Counted from the first letter of the stretch, positions 42,731 to 52,579 are shown. The stretch: 64,000 bases of DNA from Flavobacterium limi (GCF_010645075.1 NZ_JAADZV010000003.1:62001-126000); one strand, 5' to 3'. Notes: generated by a model not told the origin, from the sequence alone. Numbers and translations are program-made.

Positions 42731-43362
42731 TTATTGGTTTTTATTGAATTTTACTAATGAAAAGATGTTAATTAGAACAATTCCTAAATAGGCTGGAAAA
42801 ACAATCCAGTTCTTTCTATATGAATCAATAACCCCTCTTTCTTCTTCTTCTTCTTTCTTTTCTTTTTCTAATTCCTCAACATAAACACAACCACAATATT
42901 TAGTTGTCTTTTTTTCTTTAATTAATACTTCATTTTTAAACTGAGGAATTATAAAGATCCAAATATCATCATCATACAGCATCCATGTTGAAATATTTTC
43001 TATATAAAGCATATCTATTATTTCAACAAAAACTTCATAGGACAGCTTTTTCCCTAAATGTACTCTAATTCCGTTTACCGTATCGAGGTTATTTTTCATT
43101 TTTTTCAAAGAAAAACTTAATTTACTTAAGCTATTTCTATTAAAATCGATAGATTGATCAAAAGTAAAAACTTTGTATTCTCTTAAACCTTTAATTTTAT
43201 TTGTAATAAAGATTCCTCGTTTTTAAAACTAACGTTTAATCCATTATTAACCGGAAAAAAATAATTTTTCGAAAAATGAAATAAAAAAAACAATGGAATC
43301 AAAGCCAACGAAATCATTCCCGGAACATATAAAATTCGTTTCCTTTTTATCCGTTTTTTCAT
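42731..43362 (-). pseudogene. Frameshifted small membrane protein gene (two frames)
   Basis: ATG at 43362-43360 overlaps the TAA of the receptor gene (TAATG). That frame encodes 59 residues with a basic start (MKKRIKRKRILYVPG) and one membrane segment, then stops at 43183. The -1 frame is open from about 43222 to 42731 and continues with KVFTFDQSIDFNRNSLSKLS, then DTVNGIRVHL, DDDIWIFIIPQF, an E/K-rich stretch and a C-terminal membrane segment. No good start exists for the second part. One extra A in the A5 run (T run at 43220-43224) would give a single 210-residue protein. It is either a real mutation or a sequence error; a canonical slippery heptamer is not present. Confidence 0.75.
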
Positions 43363-45827
43363 TACAATCTCGCATTCAGTTTTATATTAAAAACTCTCGA
43401 AGTCATATAATTTGGAATCGCATATTGATTTTTAGAATAAGCGTCCCGCACCCAGGTATTGGTTATGGCATTTTGATTATTGAAGAGATTGAAAATTTCT
43501 AACCCCAATGACAATTCCTTAAAGTTTTTAAGCCAGCTGGCTTTTACTGAATTATTATGATCAATAAAAACTTTTGCAAAACCTACATCGGCTCTTCTGT
43601 AATCATTTAGTCTGTTTTGGTATAAGTAAGGATCTGAGTAAGACGGCGAACCTCCCGGCAAACCGGTATTGTAAACTAAATTCAAATACAATTTGATACT
43701 TGGAATGTTTGGCATATAATCCTGAAACAACATCGCAAATTTCAATCTTTGGTCTGTGGGTCTGGCTATAAAACCTTTATTTTCGTAATTCTCTTCCGTT
43801 TTCAGATAACCAAAACTTATCCAGGATTCTGTTCCGGACACAAACTCTCCGTTTAACCTGAAATCTACTCCCTGTGCATACGCTTTGGCATTATTATCTG
43901 CTACATATCGAATTCTTACATTGTCAATTGAATAGGTATTTACATCTGAAAGCGATTTATAATAAACTTCGGTAACCCATTTAAAAGGACGGTTCCACAT
44001 TTTAAAATTATAGTCGTTACTTAAAACAACATGTATCGATTGCTGTGCTTTGACATTTGGATCAACTTCTCCGTTCATATCACGAAGTTCCCGATAAAAT
44101 GGCGGTTGATGATACATACCTCCTGAAAGCCGAAAAATCATATCCATATCCCAATCCGGTTTTAAAGCAAATTGCGCACGCGGACTAAAAACAGTCTGAT
44201 TTTTTCCTTCAACAGCTGCTCCGGAAACCTGCCAGCTCTGAAAACGAGCACCAACTGTATACCAAACCTGACTGGATCCAAGATCCGACTTATTATTCCA
44301 TTGTGCGTAACCGGAAAAGCGGTTTATATCATTAAAATTCGTCGCACGAATATTTTGATACGGCAAAAGCGGTCCGGTATACGGCTCGTATGGCTGATTA
44401 TTTTTCGGAAGATTTAAAATAGGAGGATTTAATGAAAACCCTGCCGAATCAATCATCTCCCACTCTACAATTCTGTCACGTATTGATTCTCTTGTAAATT
44501 TCAATCCAAATTCTATCTGGTTGTTATTCTTCCACTCTTTGAAACCTTTAATTTCAATATTCGCTATCAGGGCATCGAGATCGTTACGGGCGTGATTAAG
44601 CTGGGTACCGATTCCTCTGGTAAAATCGACATCATCAGGATTCATATTTCCTTCTTCATCTATATTTCCCAATCGGTATTGTGCCAGAATATCAAAATGT
44701 TCCTGCTCAATAGTATGAAATAAGGATCCAATCAATTTGAAAGTAAGCGTTGAAGAAGCTTTATAAGTTGTTTTTATAGCTCCAAAATAAGTATCATACT
44801 GATCTTTTTCCTGACCTTGGTAAAAAACAGCAAGCGCCATAGGCTTATCTATAGTTCCAAATTTTGTTTCACGTGTTAAGGGGCGATATAAATACTTGTT
44901 TTGCGAAATATTGCCTAAAAAACTCAACTGCCATTTTTGAGAAATATCATAATTAATATTCGTCTGAATGTCTGCAAATGATGGCGTATAATTGGTCTGC
45001 GTATCCTGACTATTAACCAGTAGACTGTTGTTGCGATAACGCACACCCGTTACGGCAGACCATTTTTTATTTTTGGAAACAGCATCAACAGAAATACTTC
45101 CACCAAGAAAACTTGCTTCGAGCGACGCTCCGAATTGGGTAGGTTTTCTATAAGTAATATCTAAAACGGAAGAAAGTTTATCACCAAATTTAGAATGAAA
45201 TCCACCTGCAGAAAAATCTACGTTTTGCACTAAATCAGTATTCGTAAAACTCAATCCTTCCTGTTGACCGGAACGAATTAAAAATGGACGATAGACTTCG
45301 ATTTCGTTTACATAGACCAGGTTTTCATCGTAATTCCCTCCACGAACAGCATATTGTGTACTCAACTCGTTGTTTGAATTTACACCAGGTAACGTTTTAA
45401 GTATATTTTCGATTCCGGCATTTGCTCCCGGTACTTTTTTTATGGCAGTCGGATCAATAACTGTAATACCCTGAACACGTTTTTTATTTTTTGAAGAAAC
45501 AAAAACTTCCCCCATTTGTTCCTCGGAGTTGTTCATCACAGGATTAAAAACAAAGGTTTCGTAAGGTTTCAGATTTACCGTTAAGGTCATCATTTTTAAA
45601 GAAATGTGCGTAAAGACCAAAACCACCTTTTTGTTTGACGGTATAAAAATATCAAAACGACCTTTAATATCAGATTTCGAAACTTTATCACCTGCAGTAA
45701 TATTTACATCAGCAACCGGACGATTTTCACTATCTGAAATAATTCCTTTAACACGAGCGCTTTGGGCAGATGAAACACAACCAACACATAAAAAAAGGAA
45801 AACAATTATTAACTTAAAATTATTCAA
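43362..45827 (-). CDS. TonB-dependent receptor with N-terminal carboxypeptidase-like domain
   Basis: This 821-residue protein has a signal peptide ending CVSSAQ (residue 22). Residues about 24-105 form the carboxypeptidase regulatory-like fold (VKGIISDSENRPVADVNITA). The plug follows at about 115-225 (IENILKTLPGVNSNNELSTQ, YAVRGGNYDENLVYVNEIEV). The barrel ends SRVFNIKLNARL. No SusD-like partner is nearby, so a polysaccharide locus is unlikely. It begins 11 bases after the M23 peptidase stop and overlaps the next gene by one base. The ligand is unknown. Confidence 0.9.
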   Translation of the reverse strand: MNNFKLIIVFLFLCVGCVSSAQSARVKGIISDSENRPVADVNITAGDKVSKSDIKGRFDIFIPSNKKVVLVFTHISLKMMTLTVNLKPYETFVFNPVMNNSEEQMGEVFVSSKNKKRVQGITVIDPTAIKKVPGANAGIENILKTLPGVNSNNELSTQYAVRGGNYDENLVYVNEIEVYRPFLIRSGQQEGLSFTNTDLVQNVDFSAGGFHSKFGDKLSSVLDITYRKPTQFGASLEASFLGGSISVDAVSKNKKWSAVTGVRYRNNSLLVNSQDTQTNYTPSFADIQTNINYDISQKWQLSFLGNISQNKYLYRPLTRETKFGTIDKPMALAVFYQGQEKDQYDTYFGAIKTTYKASSTLTFKLIGSLFHTIEQEHFDILAQYRLGNIDEEGNMNPDDVDFTRGIGTQLNHARNDLDALIANIEIKGFKEWKNNNQIEFGLKFTRESIRDRIVEWEMIDSAGFSLNPPILNLPKNNQPYEPYTGPLLPYQNIRATNFNDINRFSGYAQWNNKSDLGSSQVWYTVGARFQSWQVSGAAVEGKNQTVFSPRAQFALKPDWDMDMIFRLSGGMYHQPPFYRELRDMNGEVDPNVKAQQSIHVVLSNDYNFKMWNRPFKWVTEVYYKSLSDVNTYSIDNVRIRYVADNNAKAYAQGVDFRLNGEFVSGTESWISFGYLKTEENYENKGFIARPTDQRLKFAMLFQDYMPNIPSIKLYLNLVYNTGLPGGSPSYSDPYLYQNRLNDYRRADVGFAKVFIDHNNSVKASWLKNFKELSLGLEIFNLFNNQNAITNTWVRDAYSKNQYAIPNYMTSRVFNIKLNARL

Positions 45828-45838
45828 ACGCTTAGATT

Positions 45839-47533
45839 TTATTTTTGTTGACTTCTAAAAAAATGAGTTTCAAAGATAGCAGAATTCCCTACATTATCAA
45901 CTACTTCAACTTTTAAATCATTAGCACCTTCAGCGACTATTGCATCATCAAAAGTGTGTGTTATTTTTCTCGTTTTATTATCATATTCAAACAAAATCCA
46001 GTTTCCGTTCAGATATCCATTATAGGATTTTATTCCGGATAAAGCATCGCCAATTGTAAACTGAATATTTTTGACTCCGGTAATCCATTTATCCTGAATT
46101 ACTTTATTGATTTTTATAACCGGAGCAATCGTATCCAAAACCAAACCGTACTGTCCTAATATTTTTGATTTGATTGTAAAAACATCATTTTTTCTGGTTG
46201 TAGCATTATAACTTTTACTATTTCCGTTAAGTCTTGCAATAAAAAGTTTATCTCTTATATTTTCAGCATAAGTACTGTCTTTTATAGTAACTGTAAAATT
46301 TGAATGCACCGGAACAACATCTTCATGAATATAGATCCGGTTATTTTTTACATCAAAATTTAAATTAAAATCTTCATAAAATGTATTGGCAGGAAAGAAA
46401 ACAGACATATTGTCTTTTTCAAAATTCGAATCCTTATTATATCGGATAAAATAATTGGAAGTTACAGGCTCAGCATTTACAATTGGCGTTTCCAAATCAT
46501 ATTCAACAGGAACGGTAACCGAATTTAAATTACCGAAATAATCAGAAACTTCAATTCGGTAAGATGAAGCAAGATTTGGTTCAACCGGAATTATTCCGTT
46601 AAGAGAATCTGTTTTGATAATACTTAGGGCGAAAGGCGTCTCCATAAATAACTTTTGCACCCGCTGCCCTGTTTTTTTGTATCTTGGATAATCAATAAAA
46701 GCATTAATATATCGCATTTCGTCAAAAGAATAGGTATTAAACTGATAATTGTATTTCGGATCACCATTTAAAAAACCTGTTACATTAAAAACCCCGTTTC
46801 TGTTGTTCGATACATCATCAAAATCCACAGCAGTGATTCCGAAACCTATTTTCCCGTTCGCTTTTACTTTACCTGCCAGATAAGTCCCGTCTTTCTGAAG
46901 CGAAAGGTTTAGTAATAAAGGCTGTCTGGATTGATTTACAGTAGTATTATCTATCGGATAGACGAATAAACTGGAAATGGTTGGCTTTTTATTATCTTTT
47001 AAATACTGGTCAAATCCAAAAAACATAGGATTTATTATAAATTCTGTTTTTGTATCACGAAATTCAAAATGCAGATGCGGCCCTTCAGAAGAACCTGTAT
47101 TACCTGAAAGTGCTATTATTTGCCCTTTAGCAACCGGAAGTTCTTCTGGTTTAGGGAACATTTCAATTTCAAATGATTTTTCACTGTAATGTGTTTTTTG
47201 AATGTATTCCTGAATTGGTCCAATCGCAGTTTGTAAATGTCCGTAAACTGTAGTATAACCATTTGGATGCGTGATATAAATGCATTTTCCGTTGCCATAT
47301 GTCGAAATTTTTATTCGCGACACATAGCCATCAGCAACAGCATAAACATTTAAACCTTCTCTCTGATTCGTTTTTAAATCGAACCCAGCGTGAAAGTGAT
47401 TAGGCCGCAGTTCACCAAAATTACCCGATAGCTGCATAGGAATATCCAGCGGTGATCGAAAATAATCTTTAGGATACTGAGTCTGGGAAAAAATAATATT
47501 ATAAGTAAATAAAAAAAACAAAGAAAATCTCAT
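45839..47533 (-). CDS. M23-family metallopeptidase
   Basis: This 564-residue exported protein has a signal peptide MRFSLFFLFTYNIIFSQ. The lytic domain at about 25-180 has the zinc ligands in HFHAGFDLKTN and HLHFEFRD, plus GNTGSSEGP before the second. A long beta-rich C-terminal half (about 190-564) is unassigned. It should cut peptide bridges in peptidoglycan or activate another hydrolase. A GTG at 47605 would extend the frame, but a -7 element lies at 47590-47597, so a start at 47533 or 47542 is preferred. It heads a four-gene minus-strand row. Confidence 0.9.
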   Translation of the reverse strand: MRFSLFFLFTYNIIFSQTQYPKDYFRSPLDIPMQLSGNFGELRPNHFHAGFDLKTNQREGLNVYAVADGYVSRIKISTYGNGKCIYITHPNGYTTVYGHLQTAIGPIQEYIQKTHYSEKSFEIEMFPKPEELPVAKGQIIALSGNTGSSEGPHLHFEFRDTKTEFIINPMFFGFDQYLKDNKKPTISSLFVYPIDNTTVNQSRQPLLLNLSLQKDGTYLAGKVKANGKIGFGITAVDFDDVSNNRNGVFNVTGFLNGDPKYNYQFNTYSFDEMRYINAFIDYPRYKKTGQRVQKLFMETPFALSIIKTDSLNGIIPVEPNLASSYRIEVSDYFGNLNSVTVPVEYDLETPIVNAEPVTSNYFIRYNKDSNFEKDNMSVFFPANTFYEDFNLNFDVKNNRIYIHEDVVPVHSNFTVTIKDSTYAENIRDKLFIARLNGNSKSYNATTRKNDVFTIKSKILGQYGLVLDTIAPVIKINKVIQDKWITGVKNIQFTIGDALSGIKSYNGYLNGNWILFEYDNKTRKITHTFDDAIVAEGANDLKVEVVDNVGNSAIFETHFFRSQQK

Positions 47534-47589
47534 AAGCAACATTTTTGCTAAGATAAAAAAATCAGAAGCGAAAACCGAAGATAAACAGG

Positions 47590-47597
47590 CAAAAATA
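47590..47597 (-). promoter_or_regulatory. Promoter -7 element before the M23 peptidase operon
   Basis: The minus strand reads TATTTTTG, matching TAnnTTTG, about 55 bases before the chosen ATG. No clear -33 TTG. Confidence 0.5.
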
Positions 47598-47654
47598 CAA
47601 TTCACTGAATTTCATTAATTTGCTTATTTTTAATGTAAAAAAATCGATAAAAAA

Positions 47655-47684
47655 TTGCATTAATAAAAAGGAATACTAACTTTG
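47655..47684 (+). promoter_or_regulatory. Promoter of the coiled-coil/zapA operon
   Basis: TTG at 47655-47657, 19 bases and TAACTTTG at 47677-47684 form a consensus promoter 28 bases before the ATG at 47713. Confidence 0.8.
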
Positions 47685-47712
47685 TAGGATTAAGTAATGA
47701 AAAGGATTTATA

Positions 47713-48003
47713 ATGAGTGTAATTGCTGAAATAATTGATACTCTTGAATATAAAGTCGAAAAGCTTTTTGCGAAATCAAAAGCTTTAGAAAAAAACAATC
47801 AGGATTTACGATTTGAACTAAACAAAGCAACGCAAATTATCCAGAAACAATCTGAAGAAATGGAAGCTTTGAAGAAGCAATATGAAACACTTAAGATAGC
47901 CAATTCGTTGCTCGGCAGCGACAATAACAAGAGAGAAACAAAGCTTAAAATAAATTCATTAATTCGCGAAATCGATTACTGTATTGCACAACTATCAGAT
48001 TAG
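47713..48003 (+). CDS. Small coiled-coil protein upstream of ZapA
   Basis: This 96-residue protein is predicted to be almost all coiled coil (KVEKLFAKSKALEKNNQDLR, IIQKQSEEMEALKKQYETLK), ending REIDYCIAQLSD. It lies 5 bases before zapA under one promoter. Its size, coiled coil and position resemble a ZapB-like division protein, but there is no sequence signature to prove it. A role at the division ring together with ZapA is an inference from context. Confidence 0.75.
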   Translation: MSVIAEIIDTLEYKVEKLFAKSKALEKNNQDLRFELNKATQIIQKQSEEMEALKKQYETLKIANSLLGSDNNKRETKLKINSLIREIDYCIAQLSD

Positions 48004-48008
48004 GAAAT

Positions 48009-48302
48009 ATGGACGGAAAGCTTAAAATTAAAATATCAGTTGCAGACCGGGTTTACCCGTTAACGGTTGAGCCTGCTCAGGAAGAAGGACTCAGGAGTGC
48101 TTCTAAGAAAATTGATGCTATGATTAAGCAATTCGAAGAAAATTACGCAGTTCGCGACAAACAGGATGTTTTGGCTATGTGTGCCCTGCAATTTGCATCA
48201 CAAGTAGAACAAAAACAAATTGATAACGCTATTGATGGCGAAGCAACCATCGCAAGAATTAAAAGATTAAATTCGCTTTTAGATCAATATCTCGAAAATT
48301 AA
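48009..48302 (+). CDS. zapA: Cell division protein ZapA
   Basis: This 97-residue protein has an N-terminal beta part with LKIKISVADRVYPLTVEPAQ and EEGLRSASKKIDAMIKQFEE, followed by a coiled coil with QDVLAMCALQFASQVEQKQ. This is the ZapA pattern; the protein bundles FtsZ filaments. A 6S-like RNA follows directly, as in the E. coli zapA-ssrS order. Confidence 0.9.
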   Translation: MDGKLKIKISVADRVYPLTVEPAQEEGLRSASKKIDAMIKQFEENYAVRDKQDVLAMCALQFASQVEQKQIDNAIDGEATIARIKRLNSLLDQYLEN

Positions 48303-48327
48303 ACGTTCTTTACACGAAACTAAGATA

Positions 48328-48492
48328 CTGCCTACATTAGTTCACAATTGGTAAACTCAACACTAACAATTTAGAATGAGCAAATCGTCGCTACTATAGT
48401 ATGCCCTCCTTTGGCTGGGGAAACTTGAACAGTGAGTTAGCTCAAAACTTGTCTTTACGAGTTTATTCAAGCAATTAATGTAGGCTTTTTTA
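48328..48492 (+). ncRNA. ssrS: 6S RNA (6S-Flavo type)
   Basis: The stretch between zapA and rny has closing arms that pair: GCCTACATTA near 48330-48339 with TAATGTAGGC at 48476-48485, followed by a T-run. Inner stems such as GTAAACTC/GAGTT and TTGAATAA-type pairs around 48390-48460 (TATGCCCTCCTTTGGCTGGG in the centre) give a long hairpin with a central bubble. The position after zapA and the size fit the flavobacterial 6S RNA, which binds the main RNA polymerase in slow growth. The exact ends are estimated. Confidence 0.82.
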
Positions 48493-48511
48493 TATATAAA
48501 TTTTAACAAAC

Positions 48512-50074
48512 ATGGACATCATAACGATCATTATTTCAGGTATTGTAGGTATTGCAGCAGGTTTTGCGATAGCTAAAATTATCGAAAAAAGTAATATTTC
48601 TAATTTAATCAAAAACGCAAAAAAAGAAGCCGCTTCGATTTTAAAAGATGCTAATTTAGAAGCTGAAAATATTAAAAAAGATAAAATTCTTCAGGCAAAA
48701 GAAAAATTTATTGAGTTAAAGGCAGAACACGAACAGGTAATTCTGGCAAGAGACAAAAAAGTTGCCGAAGTCGAAAAAAGAGTTCGTGATAAAGAATCAC
48801 AGGTTTCAAATGAATTATCGAAAGCTAAAAAAGTAAACGATGATTTTGAAGCTAAAACCCAGGAATATAATAACAAAATTGAACTTCTGGACAAAAAACA
48901 GACTGAAGTTGACAAACTACACAAAAGTCAGTTACAGCAACTGGAAGTAATTTCAGGACTTTCTGCTGAAGAAGCAAAAGAACAATTAGTGGAAGGCTTA
49001 AAAGCTGAAGCCAAAAGCAAAGCTATGTCTCACATTCAGGAAACTATTGAAGAAGCAAAACTTACAGCTCAACAGGAAGCGAAAAAAATCATCATCAACA
49101 CTATCCAAAGAGTTGGAACTGAAGAAGCCGTTGAAAATTGCGTTTCTGTTTTCAACATTGAATCAGATGATGTAAAAGGTAGAATTATTGGTCGTGAAGG
49201 ACGTAACATCAGAGCTCTTGAAGCTGCTACCGGAGTAGAAATCATTGTTGATGATACGCCCGAAGCTATTATACTTTCCTGTTTCGATCCTGTTCGCAGG
49301 GAAATTGCACGTTTGTCTTTACACAAACTAGTAACTGACGGACGTATTCACCCGGCAAGAATTGAAGAAGTTGTTGCTAAAACTGCTAAACAAATTGATG
49401 ATGAAATTATTGAAGTTGGTAAACGTACCGTTATCGACTTAGGAATTCACGGTTTGCATCCTGAATTAATCAAAGTAGTTGGTAGAATGAAATACCGTTC
49501 TTCTTACGGACAAAACTTATTACAGCACTCCAGAGAAGTTTCTAAACTTTGCGGTATCATGGCAGCTGAACTGGGCTTAAATGTAAAACTAGCCAAAAGA
49601 GCTGGTTTACTACATGATATTGGTAAAGTACCGGATACTGAAAGCGATTTACCTCACGCTTTATTAGGTATGCAATGGGCTGAGAAATATGGCGAAAAAG
49701 AGGAAGTTTGCAACGCCATTGGAGCACACCACGATGAGATTGAAATGAAATCTTTATTATCTCCAATTATTCAGGTTTGTGACGCCATTTCAGGTGCAAG
49801 ACCGGGCGCAAGACGTCAGGTTCTGGATTCATACATTCAGCGTTTGAAAGATCTTGAAGATGTAGCTTACGGATTCAGCGGTGTTAAAAATGCTTATGCT
49901 ATTCAGGCAGGCAGAGAACTGCGTGTAATTGTAGAGAGTGAAAAAGTTTCTGATGAAAATGCAGCAAACCTGTCTTTTGAGATTTCACAAAAAATCCAAA
50001 CTGAAATGACTTATCCGGGTCAGGTAAAAGTGACCGTTATTCGTGAAACCAGAGCAGTTAATATAGCCAAATAA
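48512..50074 (+). CDS. rny: Ribonuclease Y
   Basis: This 520-residue membrane-anchored endoribonuclease starts mRNA decay. Its N-terminal membrane segment ([20 protein letters not shown]) is followed by a long coiled coil at about 30-200. The KH domain has [20 protein letters not shown], and the HD phosphohydrolase domain has [10 protein letters not shown] and AGLLHDIGK with the metal-binding His-Asp. The C-terminus, [19 protein letters not shown], is typical. The length fits the family. Confidence 0.96.
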   Translation: MDIITIIISGIVGIAAGFAIAKIIEKSNISNLIKNAKKEAASILKDANLEAENIKKDKILQAKEKFIELKAEHEQVILARDKKVAEVEKRVRDKESQVSNELSKAKKVNDDFEAKTQEYNNKIELLDKKQTEVDKLHKSQLQQLEVISGLSAEEAKEQLVEGLKAEAKSKAMSHIQETIEEAKLTAQQEAKKIIINTIQRVGTEEAVENCVSVFNIESDDVKGRIIGREGRNIRALEAATGVEIIVDDTPEAIILSCFDPVRREIARLSLHKLVTDGRIHPARIEEVVAKTAKQIDDEIIEVGKRTVIDLGIHGLHPELIKVVGRMKYRSSYGQNLLQHSREVSKLCGIMAAELGLNVKLAKRAGLLHDIGKVPDTESDLPHALLGMQWAEKYGEKEEVCNAIGAHHDEIEMKSLLSPIIQVCDAISGARPGARRQVLDSYIQRLKDLEDVAYGFSGVKNAYAIQAGRELRVIVESEKVSDENAANLSFEISQKIQTEMTYPGQVKVTVIRETRAVNIAK

Positions 50075-50095
50075 TTCACAAAGATATTTCAACAA

Positions 50096-50126
50096 AAAAA
50101 CTTCTCAGCAACGGGAAGTTTTTTTT
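50096..50126 (+). terminator. Terminator of rny
   Basis: AAAACTTC pairs with GAAGTTTT around a C-rich loop, followed by a run of T. Confidence 0.78.
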
Positions 50127-50163
50127 ATTTCCGATTTCATCTAAAAACTCAAAAACCAGATAA

Positions 50164-51066
50164 TTATCTTCTGGGATGAAAACTATGCATTACTTCTTTC
50201 AGAAAACTCCTGTCTAAATGAACATAGATCTCCGTAGTAGTTATTGATTCATGACCAAGCATCAATTGAATAGAGCGCAAATCAGCTCCATTTTCAAGTA
50301 AATGCGTAGCGAAAGAATGCCTCAAAGTATGTGGACTGATATTTTTATTTAAACCTGTTTTTATCGCTAAATCTTTTATAATAGTAAAAATCATAGCACG
50401 GGTTAATTGGCTGCCTCTACGATTCAAAAACAAGGTATCTTCATTCCCTTTTTTGATATTCAAATGACTCCTTATTTCTCTTTGATAGATGGCAATATAT
50501 TTCTGCGTTAAATCACCAATCGGAACAAAACGTTCTTTATTCCCTTTACCGGTAATTTTAATAAAACCCTCATCAAAAAACAGATCCGAAATTTTCAAAG
50601 AAACCAACTCTGAAACACGAAGCCCGCAACCGTACAAAGTTTCCAGCATAGCTCTGTTTCTTTCCCCTTCATTTGAACTTAAATCAATTGCCGCTATCAA
50701 ACGATCAATTTCTTCAACGGATAGCGTATCGGGCAATTTTCGTCCAGTTTTTGGCGTTTCAATCAATTCCATAGGATTATCTGTCCGGTAATCTTCAAAA
50801 ACCAAATAATTAAAAAAGCTTTTTAATCCTGAAATAATTCTGGCCTGAGAACGTGGATTAACTTCCTTCGAGACTGAATATATAAATTGCTGAACCGTTT
50901 CATCTGAAATTTTTATTGGAGAAACCTCTATTTGAGTAGTTTCTAAAAAAAGACATAACCGTTCAAGATCAAAACTGTAGTTTTCAATTGTATTTTTAGA
51001 CAAACCTCTTTCGATTCGCAAATACGATTGATAATCTTTTATGTATGTTTTCCAATTCATACTCAC
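50164..51066 (-). CDS. xerD: Site-specific tyrosine recombinase XerD
   Basis: This 300-residue recombinase resolves chromosome dimers at dif with XerC. The N-terminal SAM-like domain has YLRIERGLSKNTIENYSFDL. The catalytic domain shows LYGCGLRVSELVSLKISDL (Arg), GKGNKERFVPI (Lys), HTLRHSFATHLLENGADLR (His, Arg), LGHESITTTEIYVHL (His, Tyr). The length and motif spacing are those of XerD rather than a mobile integrase. It is on the strand opposite to aroQ, with two outer-membrane protein genes between them. Confidence 0.95.
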   Translation of the reverse strand: MSMNWKTYIKDYQSYLRIERGLSKNTIENYSFDLERLCLFLETTQIEVSPIKISDETVQQFIYSVSKEVNPRSQARIISGLKSFFNYLVFEDYRTDNPMELIETPKTGRKLPDTLSVEEIDRLIAAIDLSSNEGERNRAMLETLYGCGLRVSELVSLKISDLFFDEGFIKITGKGNKERFVPIGDLTQKYIAIYQREIRSHLNIKKGNEDTLFLNRRGSQLTRAMIFTIIKDLAIKTGLNKNISPHTLRHSFATHLLENGADLRSIQLMLGHESITTTEIYVHLDRSFLKEVMHSFHPRR

Positions 51067-51093
51067 AAAGTAACATATTTTTTGAGCATAAAA

Positions 51094-51119
51094 AAAACCT
51101 TCCTGTTAGGGAAGGTTTT
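51094..51119 (-). terminator. Terminator of the small outer-membrane protein gene
   Basis: AAAACCTTCC at 51094-51103 pairs with 51110-51119, with T-run on the minus strand; it lies just upstream of xerD. Confidence 0.8.
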
Positions 51120-51141
51120 AAAATATAAATATTTTCTTTTA

Positions 51142-51648
51142 TTAGAAATGTAAAGCAAATCCAACATTGAATTGGAATGCACTTTCGTAAAAATCATCGT
51201 TTAATGAATGGTTGTAACGAACACCTGGCTCAATAGAAACGTTTGATCCTAAAAAGATAGCATATCCACCTTGAAGTCCAATGTAAGAAGGATTTTCATC
51301 AAAGTCTTTGTTATCTACTCCATTGTAAGAAAGCTCAACTGGAAATTTGTTTGCTATATAATATTTAGCTCCTACTTTGTAAGCGAAAGTACTGAAATCG
51401 TCTCCATCGTCTCCATAACCTAGACCTAATTTTACAGCTAAATTATTAGCTACAAAGTATCCTCCTTCAGCTCCAATGTTATAAGCAGTATTTCCATCTT
51501 GAGACCATAATCCAAATTGAGTACTTCCTACACCGTCACCAAAGCCAGTATTAGCTTCAATTAACCATTTTCCTTTTGCTGTTTGTTCTTGAGCGTTTGC
51601 GAATGCAAAAGCCATAACTGCGATTGCAGATAAAATAATTTTTTTCAT
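51142..51648 (-). CDS. Small outer-membrane beta-barrel protein
   Basis: This 168-residue protein has a signal peptide MKKIILSAIAVMAFAFANAQ. The mature part is a run of amphipathic strands with Gly and aromatic residues (YNIGAEGGYFVANNLAVKLG, FAYKVGAKYYIANKFPVELS, YIGLQGGYAIFLGSNVSIEP) and a terminal Phe (FNVGFALHF). It is probably an OmpW/OmpX-like 8-strand barrel. It precedes xerD on the same strand but has its own terminator. The function is unknown. Confidence 0.85.
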   Translation of the reverse strand: MKKIILSAIAVMAFAFANAQEQTAKGKWLIEANTGFGDGVGSTQFGLWSQDGNTAYNIGAEGGYFVANNLAVKLGLGYGDDGDDFSTFAYKVGAKYYIANKFPVELSYNGVDNKDFDENPSYIGLQGGYAIFLGSNVSIEPGVRYNHSLNDDFYESAFQFNVGFALHF

Positions 51649-52000
51649 TTTTTTTGATAAATTAATGATTATTTAGTAGGACAAATCTATGTTAATTATT
51701 GGCAACAAACCAAATTATAATATCAAATAATTTATAAATTATGTTTAAAAAATCTTGTTAAAAGAATCAAAAAACTAGAAATCAAATAATTACATTTTTA
51801 AAAATCACTAAAAATAGTGAGATAAAAAAAAACACAATTGTTAGTAAAATTCTTTCATTAATAAATAAACAAATGATGTTTCCTGTTAATTTGAGCAATA
51901 AATAAGTGGAAATCTTGAAACTTCACCCGGCAATAATTATAAATATTATAAGTTTATATTAATGTTATTTTGTAACATTCTAAATCTTAAAATTAACATT
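51649..52000. other. AT-rich divergent intergenic region
   Basis: These 352 bases separate two divergent outer-membrane protein genes. They are very AT-rich. I see no ORF with coding character, no strong hairpin besides CACTAAAAATAGTG near 51808, and no exact promoter motif, though both genes must start here. Confidence 0.6.
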
Positions 52001-52558
52001 ATGAAAAAAGTATTTTTAGCAGTGGTTTTGTTTCTTGCAACAGCTGCATCTATTCAGGCACAATTATTAAAAATCGGGGTTAAAGCAGGGGTTAACTTTG
52101 CAAATCAAACAGGGGACGCTACTGATGCGCCCGGAATTGACAAAGAAGGTATAACAAGCTATCATGCAGGTTTAGTAGCCGAGATTAAATTGCTAGACAG
52201 ATTTGCTGTTCAGCCAGAGCTTTTGTATTCAACTCAGGGAGCTACATACAAAAATGCTGTTGACGAATTTAAAAATGAATTAGGTTATTTATCTATACCT
52301 GTCATGGCCAAATTTTATTTAACAGATTCTTTCAGTCTTGAAGTAGGACCACAAGCTTCATTTTTATTGAGTGAGAAGGATAATGTAGATTTTGAGGACG
52401 CAGAAACTTTTGAATTTGGTGTGAATGCCGGATTAGGATTTAAGATAACTGAAAATTTCTTTATTCAGGGCCGTTATGGTTTAGGATTAACGGATGCTAC
52501 AAAAAATGCAGATGTTAGAAATACAACCATACAATTGTCTGCAGGATTTTTGTTCTAA
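52001..52558 (+). CDS. PorT-family outer-membrane beta-barrel protein
   Basis: This 185-residue protein starts MKKVFLAVVLFLATAASIQA, a clear signal peptide; the 13-codon extension from 51962 is not used. Barrel strands include LLKIGVKAGVNFANQTGD, YHAGLVAEIKLLDRFAVQPE, SLEVGPQASFLL, FFIQGRYGLGLTDA and the terminal Phe in LSAGFLF. It fits the outer-membrane OMP_b-brl_2 group. It is encoded upstream of aroQ but separated by a terminator. No specific role is assigned. Confidence 0.86.
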   Translation: MKKVFLAVVLFLATAASIQAQLLKIGVKAGVNFANQTGDATDAPGIDKEGITSYHAGLVAEIKLLDRFAVQPELLYSTQGATYKNAVDEFKNELGYLSIPVMAKFYLTDSFSLEVGPQASFLLSEKDNVDFEDAETFEFGVNAGLGFKITENFFIQGRYGLGLTDATKNADVRNTTIQLSAGFLF

Positions 52559-52579
52559 ATAATATCACATACTTTTATT

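Noticed and set aside
43186..43224. Programmed -1 ribosomal frameshift in the small membrane protein gene
   Set aside because: The sequence AGT TTT AAA AAC does not give re-pairing of both tRNAs after a -1 slip, and no stimulating hairpin is obvious. A mutation or sequence error is more likely.
50164..51066. Integrase marking a mobile island
   Set aside because: Length and motifs fit chromosomal XerD, and no attachment repeats, tRNA or phage genes are near.
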